A stretch of DNA of 64,000 nucleotides from Gracilimonas sp040904925 (lineage in GTDB: Bacteria; Bacteroidota; Rhodothermia; Balneolales; Balneolaceae). The notes under the pieces were generated by a model that did not search any database, was not told the origin of the DNA, and was given only the letters and a program-made list of their open reading frames with translations. Of this stretch, positions 25,739-33,196 are shown in pieces. The stretch covers positions 1 to 64,000 of the forward strand of contig JBBDSP010000011.1 of NCBI GenBank assembly GCA_040904925.1. The letters run 5' to 3'. How positions within the stretch are numbered: the first letter of the stretch is position 1; every line of letters begins with the position of its first letter. A program made the position numbers and the translations under genes.

Positions 25739-26455
25739 ATGTTTTTCATTTTTGATCTTGAGACCATTCCTGATATTGATTTCATTCGTCGTGTACTAAA
25801 CGACCCAGATTCTGATGAGGAATTACTCTTGGAAAAAGCAAGTGAGGAGCTCGCCAGAAATGCCTCCGGCTTTCTTCCTCCAATGTATCACCGTATGGTT
25901 TCTTGGGTTGGTTTGTGGATCGAAAATACCGGCGGGCCCAAGCAAAAAGTGGCCTGGAGTGGGGAGAACGAAAAAGAAGGCCTCATCAAGATATTTGATG
26001 CTATTGGTACCTATAAAGATTTTGGGCTGATCCATCATAACGGAAAAGGTTTTGATATTCCCGTACTCACCTATCGCGCAATGAAGCATGGATTACAGAT
26101 GCCGGTTCGCATGAATGATTATGACATCCGCTATCGCTACAGCAAGCACAATGTAGACCTTGTGGATGAATTCAGTAATTATGGGGCAAGTTCATGGCCG
26201 AAGTTAAAACACCTGGGACAGCTAATCGGGATTCCCTTCAAGCAAACCGGAGAGGGAAATCAAGTGTATGAAATGTTCAAACGTGACGAGCTGGACCTGA
26301 TCGAACACTATTGCTACGAAGATGTGATGGCAACCTATATCGTTTGGCTGTATCACCAGTTTACGGCCGGGCATATTCCCGAAGATCAATTCAATAATTT
26401 GAAAGACCGCGCGATGAGTAAGTTAGAAGAAATTCAATCGGGTCCGCCGGATTAG
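25739..26455 (+). CDS. predicted 3'-5' exonuclease, PolB-exonuclease-like (PF10108 type)
   Basis: DnaQ-superfamily nuclease of 238 residues. It starts at once with Exo I, FFIFDLETIPD (Asp6, Glu8). Exo II is in IHHNGKGFDIPVL, and the C-terminal Exo III Asp lies in HYCYEDVMATYIVWL. This layout fits the stand-alone proteins related to the exonuclease domain of DNA polymerase B. A DNA repair or RNA-processing role is possible; the substrate is not known. It is preceded by an intergenic repeat that may contain no promoter of its own, so read-through from ansA is possible. Confidence 0.87.
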   Translation: MFFIFDLETIPDIDFIRRVLNDPDSDEELLLEKASEELARNASGFLPPMYHRMVSWVGLWIENTGGPKQKVAWSGENEKEGLIKIFDAIGTYKDFGLIHHNGKGFDIPVLTYRAMKHGLQMPVRMNDYDIRYRYSKHNVDLVDEFSNYGASSWPKLKHLGQLIGIPFKQTGEGNQVYEMFKRDELDLIEHYCYEDVMATYIVWLYHQFTAGHIPEDQFNNLKDRAMSKLEEIQSGPPD

Positions 26456-26575
26456 TTTTATTGTATTTCGCTTTTGCAGAAGTTAAATCATTTAAAATCT
26501 GATCTTAATGGGAACAGATGTAGGAGAGCATCGTTAGTTTAATCGAAGTATACAATCAAAATAAAATACAATCGA

Positions 26576-27130
26576 ATGCTTAAGTACATATTATCACTAA
26601 CTCTCGCACTTACCATGTTGGCCTGTGGGTCAGATCAAGAAGCTCAGGGACCGGAACAAGATCCCGGTGACCAACAAGCACAGCAACAATTTCAACCCAA
26701 CCAATCTGCTCCTAATATTGAAGTTTCTGACGAAGAATTAGAGACCTTTACGGAAGTCTCTATGGTGGCACAAGAGATTCAGTCTGCATCTCAGCAGGAG
26801 ATGTTAACCATTGTTGAAGAAGAAGGTCTTGATGTAGATACCTATAACATCATTGCAGAATCACGATTTAATGAGCAATCTGATGACCAGCTTGATGTGA
26901 GTGCTGAAGATATCGAGAATTTTGATGCAGCATCTGCAAGAGTAGAAGAAATACAGCAAGAAGTTGAAGGCGATATGGCTGAAGCTGTTGAAGCTGAAGG
27001 CATGGAAATGGATCGCTTTATGGAGATCAACATGGCTATGCAGCAGGATCAGGAACTGCAACAACGTGTTCAGCAAATGATGATGCAGAACATGCAGCAA
27101 GAAGGTCAGGGACAGCCTCAAGGACAGTAA
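26576..27130 (+). CDS. DUF4168-like lipoprotein
   Basis: A 184-residue secreted protein with a lipobox (LTMLACGSDQE, Cys at about 17). A Gln/Pro-rich spacer follows, then two DUF4168-like units: VSDEELETFTEVSMVAQEIQ with LDVDTYNIIAESR, and VSAEDIENFDAASARVEEIQ with MEMDRFMEINMAMQQD. The tail is Met/Gln-rich (QRVQQMMMQNMQQEGQ). Such proteins are small helical envelope proteins of unknown role. The gene ends at an intrinsic terminator. The internal duplication is visible directly; the family name is from motif memory. Confidence 0.8.
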   Translation: MLKYILSLTLALTMLACGSDQEAQGPEQDPGDQQAQQQFQPNQSAPNIEVSDEELETFTEVSMVAQEIQSASQQEMLTIVEEEGLDVDTYNIIAESRFNEQSDDQLDVSAEDIENFDAASARVEEIQQEVEGDMAEAVEAEGMEMDRFMEINMAMQQDQELQQRVQQMMMQNMQQEGQGQPQGQ

Positions 27131-27156
27131 ACGCTCCTGATTTTTATAAAGATTTT

Positions 27157-27189
27157 AAAAAAGGAAAGAGTTCGCTCTTTCCTTTTTTT
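27157..27189 (+). terminator. intrinsic terminator, bidirectional in form
   Basis: A 14-bp stem AAAAAAGGAAAGAG (27157-27170) and its inverse from 27175, with a UUCG tetraloop and a terminal T run. It lies 26 bases after the DUF4168 lipoprotein stop codon. The A run on the left would let it work for the convergent oxidoreductase gene too. Confidence 0.93.
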
Positions 27190-27222
27190 ATTTAGCATAG
27201 GTGTCAATTTAGGCCCTCAATA

Positions 27223-27310
27223 CGCTCCAACGCAGAGCGCAGGAGCGAGTCTTTGTTCCTAATTATTCATTTTCTACAGCACCTCGTTCCACACGCTCCG
27301 CGTTGGAACG
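27223..27310. repeat. REP-like pair of hairpins, GTTCC/ACGC family
   Basis: The first hairpin is CGCTCC-AACGC-AGA-GCGCA-GGAGCG (27223-27247); the second is CGTTCCA-CACGC-TCC-GCGT-TGGAACG (27285-27310). The second ends three bases before the TAG stop codon of the oxidoreductase gene (27314-27316). It is the same family as 24426-24502 and shares its CTCGTTCC start with the elements around the RAYT gene. Confidence 0.75.
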
Positions 27311-27313
27311 AAT

Positions 27314-28798
27314 CTATACCACCCTGTCCTCATCGCTGTAATCCGGCACTTCACCTCTATAGCCAAAAATGGTTTTGATAAGTTTCACTGACCATTCGCT
27401 TTGGTTTTTGATATACCATTGGTCTGCAGCACGTCTCGCTCCCAATCCCCAGCTTGGATAGGGATGAATGGTATCGGCAATTCCCCGCATCGAAACTCCA
27501 TTTTTAATGGCCACCGCATATTCTGAAATAAACTCCCCGGCATGGGCTCCAACAACGGTCGCTCCCAGTATCTTACCGGATAACTTCTTGGCAAAGATCT
27601 TCACCAAACCCACATCATCCCCTTCTGAAACCGCCCGATCAATTTTGGAATAAGGAAAACGGTACACTTCAAATTTCACCCCTTCATCCCTCAGCTGCTT
27701 TTCTGTTTTGCCAACATGGCCAAGTTCAGGTTCGGTGAATGTCACCCATGAAATCAGATCTCTTTCGATCTTCATGGGAATGAACTTAAGCAAGGCTTTG
27801 GTCGCTGCGATCTTAGCCATATGCTCACTCATGTGCGTAAATTGGTATTCGCCCGTCACATCACCAGCCGCATAAATATGCTTTTTATTGGTTCTACAGG
27901 ACTCATTTACGGTGATATTTCCCTTTTCTGTTTCCACTCCGGCAGCTTCTAAATTCAGTCCGGATATATTTGCCTTACGACCGGTTGCCATCAACAAGGC
28001 ATCTCCTTCAAAAACTTTTTGCTCCCCATCAATTTCAGCATAAACGTAAATTCGCCTTTCATTCTGCTTTACTTTTTGAACAGATGCGTTCAATGCATAT
28101 TTGACGCCTTGCTTTTCCAATTCACCTTTTAAAATACCAACCAACTCCGGATCATCATTCGTCATGATCTGTGAAGCCATATCGATCACAGTAACCTTCG
28201 AGCCCAGATTTACAAACGCCTGAGACATTTCGGTTCCGATCGGCCCGCCGCCAATTATGATCAATTCATTAGGCATTTCTTCAATTTCAAACAGACCTTC
28301 GTTGGTTAGATAGTCAACGCTGTCCAATCCAGAAATGGGAGGAACAAAAGCTTTGGCTCCGGTGGCTATGATAAATTTCTTTGAGCTTACTTCTCTGTGG
28401 TTTCCATCTCTATCTTCTATGCTGATGGTATGCGGATCTTTAAATGAAGCCTTTCCAAATACTACTTCTATCCCCATTTCCTCGAAGATCTCAGGGCGAT
28501 CTGCATCTTCATATACTTCTCTTCGAACCTGATCTACGTGGTTCATCACCTTTCTGAAGTCAATCTCCGGCTCGCTATCGATCAATCCATATTTTCCGGC
28601 ATCTTTGATCTGTCGGACAACTTTAGCTGCTTTCAGAAGTGTTTTGGAAGGAATACATCCCGTCCAGGTACAATCCCCCCCCAGCCGGTCAGCTTCCACC
28701 ATCATGGTCTTTGCCCCAAAGTTTGCGGAAATCCCGGAAGCAGTAAGACCTGCAGCTCCGCCACCAATCACAATCATATCAAATTCATGCTTTGCCAT
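27314..28798 (-). CDS. FAD-dependent pyridine nucleotide-disulfide oxidoreductase (MerA/Lpd-like)
   Basis: Class I flavin disulfide reductase of 494 residues. FAD-binding DMIVIGGGAAGLTASG leads, followed by the redox-active pair in CTWTGCIPSK (about 44-53). The NAD(P) site is ELIIIGGGPIGTEMSQ, the second FAD motif is IYAAGDVTG, and the C-terminal interface domain carries IHPYPSW in place of the HAHPTLSE of lipoamide dehydrogenase. Databases often label such proteins mercuric reductase. However, there is no N-terminal HMA domain, no C-terminal cysteine pair and no mer neighbours, so I would not call it MerA. The substrate is unknown. Its stop codon lies three bases from a REP hairpin. Confidence 0.88.
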   Translation of the reverse strand: MAKHEFDMIVIGGGAAGLTASGISANFGAKTMMVEADRLGGDCTWTGCIPSKTLLKAAKVVRQIKDAGKYGLIDSEPEIDFRKVMNHVDQVRREVYEDADRPEIFEEMGIEVVFGKASFKDPHTISIEDRDGNHREVSSKKFIIATGAKAFVPPISGLDSVDYLTNEGLFEIEEMPNELIIIGGGPIGTEMSQAFVNLGSKVTVIDMASQIMTNDDPELVGILKGELEKQGVKYALNASVQKVKQNERRIYVYAEIDGEQKVFEGDALLMATGRKANISGLNLEAAGVETEKGNITVNESCRTNKKHIYAAGDVTGEYQFTHMSEHMAKIAATKALLKFIPMKIERDLISWVTFTEPELGHVGKTEKQLRDEGVKFEVYRFPYSKIDRAVSEGDDVGLVKIFAKKLSGKILGATVVGAHAGEFISEYAVAIKNGVSMRGIADTIHPYPSWGLGARRAADQWYIKNQSEWSVKLIKTIFGYRGEVPDYSDEDRVV

Positions 28799-28879
28799 CT
28801 ACACCTTTCTTTTTTACAAACTGACGTTATCGACTTTAGAATACTTACATCAAAAAAGAAGTCAGCATTCGTTTTGGCA

Positions 28880-29359
28880 TTAACTAATGAACAGGTCTTT
28901 TGAATTAAAGAAAAGTTTAGGCAGTGAAGACTGACTGTTATTCTTCGTCAGAAAATCAGCTACTTCTTTTTGGTTGGCGTATCTGTAGTCAAATACGATA
29001 TTCTCTGAATCACCGATAATCGCTACCGGCGATTTCATGTCCCATAGTTTAGTAGAAAGCCACACCTCATTAAGTTCATTGTATTTTCGTGTCTTCCCGG
29101 TAAATACGCCTTCTTTGGTTAGCTCATCTCTATAAAAATGTACTTTATGTTTTAATGCATATAGCATGAAATAAATGGAACCCAGAATACCTCCCCCAAA
29201 CACGGCTGTAAGAAATATGCCATTCGGGCTGCTAAAACCCACTACAGACCATAGACTTACCATAAGGTATAGCAATAATGAGATGGCTGTGAGCTGCGTC
29301 AGACAAATAAACCATTTCCAGCTCTTCTTTAATTTCAGTACCACTTTTTCTTCACTCAT
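28880..29359 (-). CDS. hypothetical two-TM membrane protein
   Basis: A 159-residue protein of no family I recognise. Two membrane helices lie near the N-terminus (FICLTQLTAISLLLYLMVSLW and FLTAVFGGGILGSIYFMLY). A soluble C-terminal domain of about 90 residues follows (HFYRDELTKEGVFTGKTRKYNELNEV), which resembles the PH-like fold of small bacterial PH-domain membrane proteins. It lies upstream of the disulfide reductase on the same strand with an 81-base gap and is divergent from the cation-chloride transporter gene. No function can be assigned. Confidence 0.7.
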   Translation of the reverse strand: MSEEKVVLKLKKSWKWFICLTQLTAISLLLYLMVSLWSVVGFSSPNGIFLTAVFGGGILGSIYFMLYALKHKVHFYRDELTKEGVFTGKTRKYNELNEVWLSTKLWDMKSPVAIIGDSENIVFDYRYANQKEVADFLTKNNSQSSLPKLFFNSKDLFIS

Positions 29360-29579
29360 ACTATGTCTGTTGTGATGATATTTGGAACATTATAAAAATG
29401 TATTTCAACATTTTCTCTTAATGAATTAATCATAATATAAGTATCCCGCAAATACAACAGGCAAAGAGATTTAAGAACAGCATCTATATATCATCGCCTA
29501 CAAAATTTACATCCAATAAAAGTGTTGACATTGCCCTAAAAAAACATGATCTAATCACCGCATTAAATTTGAGCGGTAA

Positions 29580-31814
29580 ATGAAAAATCCTTTTAAGCAA
29601 AAACCTGAACAACAATTTGTCGCTCCTCCAAAAAAAGGAGGATTAGGCACATTCGGAGGCGTTTTTACGCCGTCTATTCTGACTATTTTAGGGGTTATCA
29701 TGTACCTGCGGTTTGGCTGGGTTGTGGGCAATGTCGGGCTTATCGGAACACTACTCATTGTTACCTTAGCCACAGCTATTACTTTTTTAACGGCTCTTTC
29801 TATTGCCGCTATTGCTACAGATCAGCGGGTCAGAATTGGTGGCGCATACTATATGATCAGTCGTTCATTAGGAATCGAGACAGGCGGTGCTATTGGGATT
29901 CCTCTTTATATCGCCCTGGCCCTTTCCGTTGCTCTCTACACTGTTGGATTTGCCGAGAGTGTGGTAAGTGCATTCCCATCACTTGATTTTAAGACTGTTG
30001 GAATAGTCACTACCATAGGTGTGGCCAGCCTTGCCATGATCTCTGCTAAAGTGGCTATTCGCGCCCAGTATTTTATCATGTTTGGGATCGTTTTATCCCT
30101 GCTATCCCTGTTTTTTGGAAGTCCGATAGAGGCGTCAAATATTGAAATGTGGGGAGCCTCTGAAGAAAACTCAGAAGGATTCTGGATTGTTTTTGCGGTT
30201 TTCTTTCCGGCGGTTACCGGTATTATGGCCGGAGTAAATATGTCTGGAGATCTAGAAAATCCCTCAAAATCAATTCCTAAGGGAACTTTTTATGCCATCG
30301 GGGTTGGATATGTCATCTATATGATCCTCCCTATTATTCTTGCAAATCGTGCTGATGCCATTACGTTAATAGAAGATCCCTTGATCATGCGGAAGATGGC
30401 CTATTGGGGAGATGCCATTTTAATTGGAGTATGGGGAGCTACCTTATCCAGTGCAGTTGGAAGTATTTTAGGTGCCCCGCGTGTACTTCAAGCCCTGGCT
30501 CGTGATGGCGTTTTACCGAAATGGCTGCGCTGGCTGGGACGTGGTGACGGTGAAGATGATTCACCAAGAGTCGGAACCTTACTCACTTTAGTTTTAGCTC
30601 TTGTCGCGGTTTATCTGGGCAACTTAAATATCATTGCGCCGGTTCTTACCATGTTTTTCCTCACAACCTATGGCGTATTAAATGCCGCTGCAGGAATTGA
30701 ACGAGCCCTCGACAGCCCTTCTTTTCGGCCTGAGTTCAGTGTTCACTGGAGTTTTTCCTTACTTGGGGCTTTAGGATGTATTTCCGTTATGTTTTTGATC
30801 AATGCAGTTGCAACGGGGCTGGCGTTTATCTTCGTGATCATCATTTTTATATGGCTTCAAAGCCGTGAAATGAAAACAGCCTGGGGAGACGTCAGCAAGG
30901 GACTTTGGATGGCCATAATCCGGGCAGGCCTGATGCAATTAGATAAAGAAAAGGAAATCAAAACCTGGCGTCCGCACCCTTTGGTTCTTTCCGGGGCCCC
31001 CACCAAGCGATGGCACCTCATTCAACTTGCTTCATCCATTACCCACAATCATGGCATTCTAACCGTTGCAACGGTCTTAACAAGTGGTGAAATAGTGACC
31101 GAGCGCCAAAAGAAAATGGAGAACAACATCAGTGATTTTTTAGCTAAAAGAAGTATACAGGCTTTAGTTAAAGTTATTACTGCGAAAGATCCGTTTGTGG
31201 GCTCTAAAGACCTCGTGAAATCGTATGGTTTAGGTAAGCTGGTTCCAAATACCATCATTCTTGGGGACAGTGAAAACAAAGAGATCAGAAAGAAATATTG
31301 TGATATGATCAGCCACTTCCATGCTGAGAACAGAAATCTTGTGATCGTTCACGATAATAAAGAAGATGTATTTGGAAAACGAAAACGGATCGATCTGTGG
31401 TGGGGAGGCCTTAAAGGAAATGGCGGATTGATGATGATTCTTGCTTATCTGCTGCAAAGCAGCCGTTCGTGGCTGGACGCGGAGGTTCGAATTAAAATGA
31501 TGGTGCCAAATCAACAAGCAGCCGATGATGCTCAAAGTAATATTAACAGAGTCGTCAGTAAGCTCAGAACTGGAGCCAAAGCAGAGATAATTGTTTCAAA
31601 TGGAAGAACTTTTGATGAGGTCCTACGTGAGTCTTCCGGAGATGCCGACCTGATCTTCATGGGAATGGCCGAGCCGGATGAAAATTTCACTGATTATTAT
31701 GAAACCATACAAAAACGTATTAAAGGGCTTCCAACAACTATCATGGTATTGGCAGGTGAAGAGATCTCATTCGGAGAAGTGCTAATGCAACAAGATGCGT
31801 TTGAGGAGGACTGA
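29580..31814 (+). CDS. SLC12-like (Na-K-Cl cotransporter family) APC transporter
   Basis: A 744-residue transporter. About 12 membrane helices come first, beginning GTFGGVFTPSILTILGVIMYLRFGWVVGN, the signature of TM1 in eukaryotic-type cation-chloride cotransporters, and including RIGGAYYMISRSLG. From about residue 450 a cytosolic C-terminal domain follows, with a USP-like segment (ELASSITHNHGILTVATV; later GDADLIFMGMAEPDE). Bacterial members are known but their ions are mostly untested; electroneutral import of chloride with Na or K, or amino acid transport, are the alternatives. It is the only gene on its strand here, ending 15 bases from a convergent small membrane protein gene. Confidence 0.9.
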   Translation: MKNPFKQKPEQQFVAPPKKGGLGTFGGVFTPSILTILGVIMYLRFGWVVGNVGLIGTLLIVTLATAITFLTALSIAAIATDQRVRIGGAYYMISRSLGIETGGAIGIPLYIALALSVALYTVGFAESVVSAFPSLDFKTVGIVTTIGVASLAMISAKVAIRAQYFIMFGIVLSLLSLFFGSPIEASNIEMWGASEENSEGFWIVFAVFFPAVTGIMAGVNMSGDLENPSKSIPKGTFYAIGVGYVIYMILPIILANRADAITLIEDPLIMRKMAYWGDAILIGVWGATLSSAVGSILGAPRVLQALARDGVLPKWLRWLGRGDGEDDSPRVGTLLTLVLALVAVYLGNLNIIAPVLTMFFLTTYGVLNAAAGIERALDSPSFRPEFSVHWSFSLLGALGCISVMFLINAVATGLAFIFVIIIFIWLQSREMKTAWGDVSKGLWMAIIRAGLMQLDKEKEIKTWRPHPLVLSGAPTKRWHLIQLASSITHNHGILTVATVLTSGEIVTERQKKMENNISDFLAKRSIQALVKVITAKDPFVGSKDLVKSYGLGKLVPNTIILGDSENKEIRKKYCDMISHFHAENRNLVIVHDNKEDVFGKRKRIDLWWGGLKGNGGLMMILAYLLQSSRSWLDAEVRIKMMVPNQQAADDAQSNINRVVSKLRTGAKAEIIVSNGRTFDEVLRESSGDADLIFMGMAEPDENFTDYYETIQKRIKGLPTTIMVLAGEEISFGEVLMQQDAFEED

Positions 31815-31829
31815 TAGAGTCTTCTTTTA

Positions 31830-32168
31830 CTATTTATCTTCAACGTTTTCTAATCTCGTTCTTATTTTTCTGACTGTGGTGTAAGCTCCGTAACCAACCA
31901 TCAAGACAACAATGCCATAAACCCACCACGGCACATTCTCACCGGCAGTCATTAAATAAAGATAGGCGGAAATAAAAAAGAAGGTAGCACTGAGTGCCGG
32001 CAATACGATCGACTTGTCTTTACGGTAATTCTGCACAAGCCAGCCAATGCTTAAAGTAAAAAAAGGAATAGCTCCCACATAAATACTTCCAAAAATAAGT
32101 GGATTAACCCCATACTGCTCTCCAAGACTTAAAAACCATGTGGTAGCGACTTCAATAAATTCAGCCAT
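31830..32168 (-). CDS. small membrane protein (hypothetical)
   Basis: A 112-residue protein with three predicted membrane helices (LIFGSIYVGAIPFFTLSIGWLV, SIVLPALSATFFFISAYLYLM, WWVYGIVVLMVGYGAYTTV) and a short charged C-terminal tail. I do not recognise a family. The gene is convergent with the SLC12-like transporter (15 bases between stops) and divergent from the metal-related cluster. Confidence 0.75.
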   Translation of the reverse strand: MAEFIEVATTWFLSLGEQYGVNPLIFGSIYVGAIPFFTLSIGWLVQNYRKDKSIVLPALSATFFFISAYLYLMTAGENVPWWVYGIVVLMVGYGAYTTVRKIRTRLENVEDK

Positions 32169-32218
32169 AAAAATTTAGATTTTTTAAAAAGGTGTAATAA
32201 CTTTAAACAATAATACAA

Positions 32219-32251
32219 TAATGAACCGATTATTAACGATACTTGTTCATT
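32219..32251. promoter_or_regulatory. candidate operator dyad upstream of the metal-uptake cluster
   Basis: AATGAAC and its inverse GTTCATT are separated by 18 bases, 33 bases before the TTG start of the first gene of the cluster. The 115-base gap between the divergent genes must hold the promoters. It is a plausible metal-regulator operator, but it does not match a Fur or Zur consensus I know. Confidence 0.35.
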
Positions 32252-32283
32252 ATATTAGATGAGGTCAAATTAGCTACTATTAC

Positions 32284-32592
32284 TTGAAAAAGATTAATAA
32301 CAACATATCAGTTTTCTTTTTGTTGCTGGCTATGGTGGGAACCATGCTTTCCATGCTGCATTATCATAGCGATGGATTGGAATGTATTTCTCATGCCAAC
32401 GAACAGCATTTTACTGAAAATGAACTACTTTGTCCTGTAGCAGGTATTGTAGCTGTAAATGGTGCTGAATCTCAGCCTTCTTTTGATGGATTGTTGAAAT
32501 TTCATCAACCCCTCGTCGATGTAACACCTCTTTATCTTTCAGCACAACCATTTATCCCCCTCCTCGGCCGTGCGCCCCCTTTTATGGCTTAA
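32284..32592 (+). CDS. small secreted His/Cys-containing protein of the metal cluster
   Basis: A 102-residue protein with a hydrophobic signal or anchor (ISVFFLLLAMVGTMLSML). Directly after it come potential metal ligands: HYHSDGLECISHANEQHF (about 27-44) and ELLCPVAG. The C-terminus ends LLGRAPPFMA, similar in style to the RxPP ends of DUF2946-like proteins found beside copper or zinc TonB receptors. The start is TTG; no in-frame ATG fits. It is followed by a His-rich lipoprotein and a ZnuD-like receptor in the same direction, suggesting a periplasmic metal-handling role. This is inference from context. Confidence 0.65.
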   Translation: MKKINNNISVFFLLLAMVGTMLSMLHYHSDGLECISHANEQHFTENELLCPVAGIVAVNGAESQPSFDGLLKFHQPLVDVTPLYLSAQPFIPLLGRAPPFMA

Positions 32593-32719
32593 TGTGCTTC
32601 CACTATTTATTTCTATAACCATTCATTGACCGGTTTTTAACCCTCTTCAATGAAGTCTGTTTTAAGAAATAACCCCCACAAAATAAATTATAACTACATT
32701 ATATAAATTTTATTAAGCC

Positions 32720-33196
32720 ATGAAAAATTCTAAACTATTTTCTACGATCAAGTCTGTATTCACACTTTTACTTTTAGTTTCAGTAACTGCAGCATGTTCA
32801 AATTCTACTTCGAATGATGATCATGATGAGCATTCCGAGCCAGAAGGTTTTGTTTTGAAAATGAACGGACAAAATATTGTGACTCAAACCCCCGGTGGAA
32901 CAATTTCCGGTGAATTCGAGCTTGCACCCGGACAAGAAACTGACCTTATCACCTTATTCTTTCTTGATGCAGACGGAGACGAATTCCAGCCTACTGAGGA
33001 TGAATACTCCTTAGGGTATGAGTTTGAAGAAACCGGTATTGCCGAATTTGAGCAACATGCCGAAGATGGCAAATGGAGTTTTCATCTTCATGCAGAAGCT
33101 GAAGGAATTACTGATCTCAGGTTAATGCTTATGCACAACGATCATTCTGATTTCACAACCCAGGATATTCACGTTCACGTAGAAGCAGCTGAATAA
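32720..33196 (+). CDS. His/Asp-rich lipoprotein, putative metal-binding
   Basis: A 158-residue lipoprotein: signal peptide with lipobox SVTAACSNST, then DDHDEHSEPEG right after the mature N-terminus. Further His clusters follow near the C-terminus (HLHAEAEG, MHNDHSDFTTQDIHVHVEAAE). The middle is a beta-rich, acidic domain. No known family is recognised. Its stop codon abuts the TTG start of the receptor gene, so the two are almost certainly translated from one message. The likely role is to capture a divalent metal (Zn or Cu) at the cell surface or in the periplasm and pass it to or from the receptor. Confidence 0.75.
   Translation: MKNSKLFSTIKSVFTLLLLVSVTAACSNSTSNDDHDEHSEPEGFVLKMNGQNIVTQTPGGTISGEFELAPGQETDLITLFFLDADGDEFQPTEDEYSLGYEFEETGIAEFEQHAEDGKWSFHLHAEAEGITDLRLMLMHNDHSDFTTQDIHVHVEAAE

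Noticed and set aside
27314..28798. Mercuric reductase assignment
   Set aside because: The flavoprotein resembles MerA in the CxxxxC region, but lacks the HMA domain, the C-terminal Cys pair and any mer neighbours; a general disulfide reductase call is safer.
29524..29560. TTGACA sequence upstream of the SLC12-like transporter as a sigma-70 promoter
   Set aside because: No matching -10 box at proper spacing, and Bacteroidota-type promoters differ from TTGACA/TATAAT; too weak to list.
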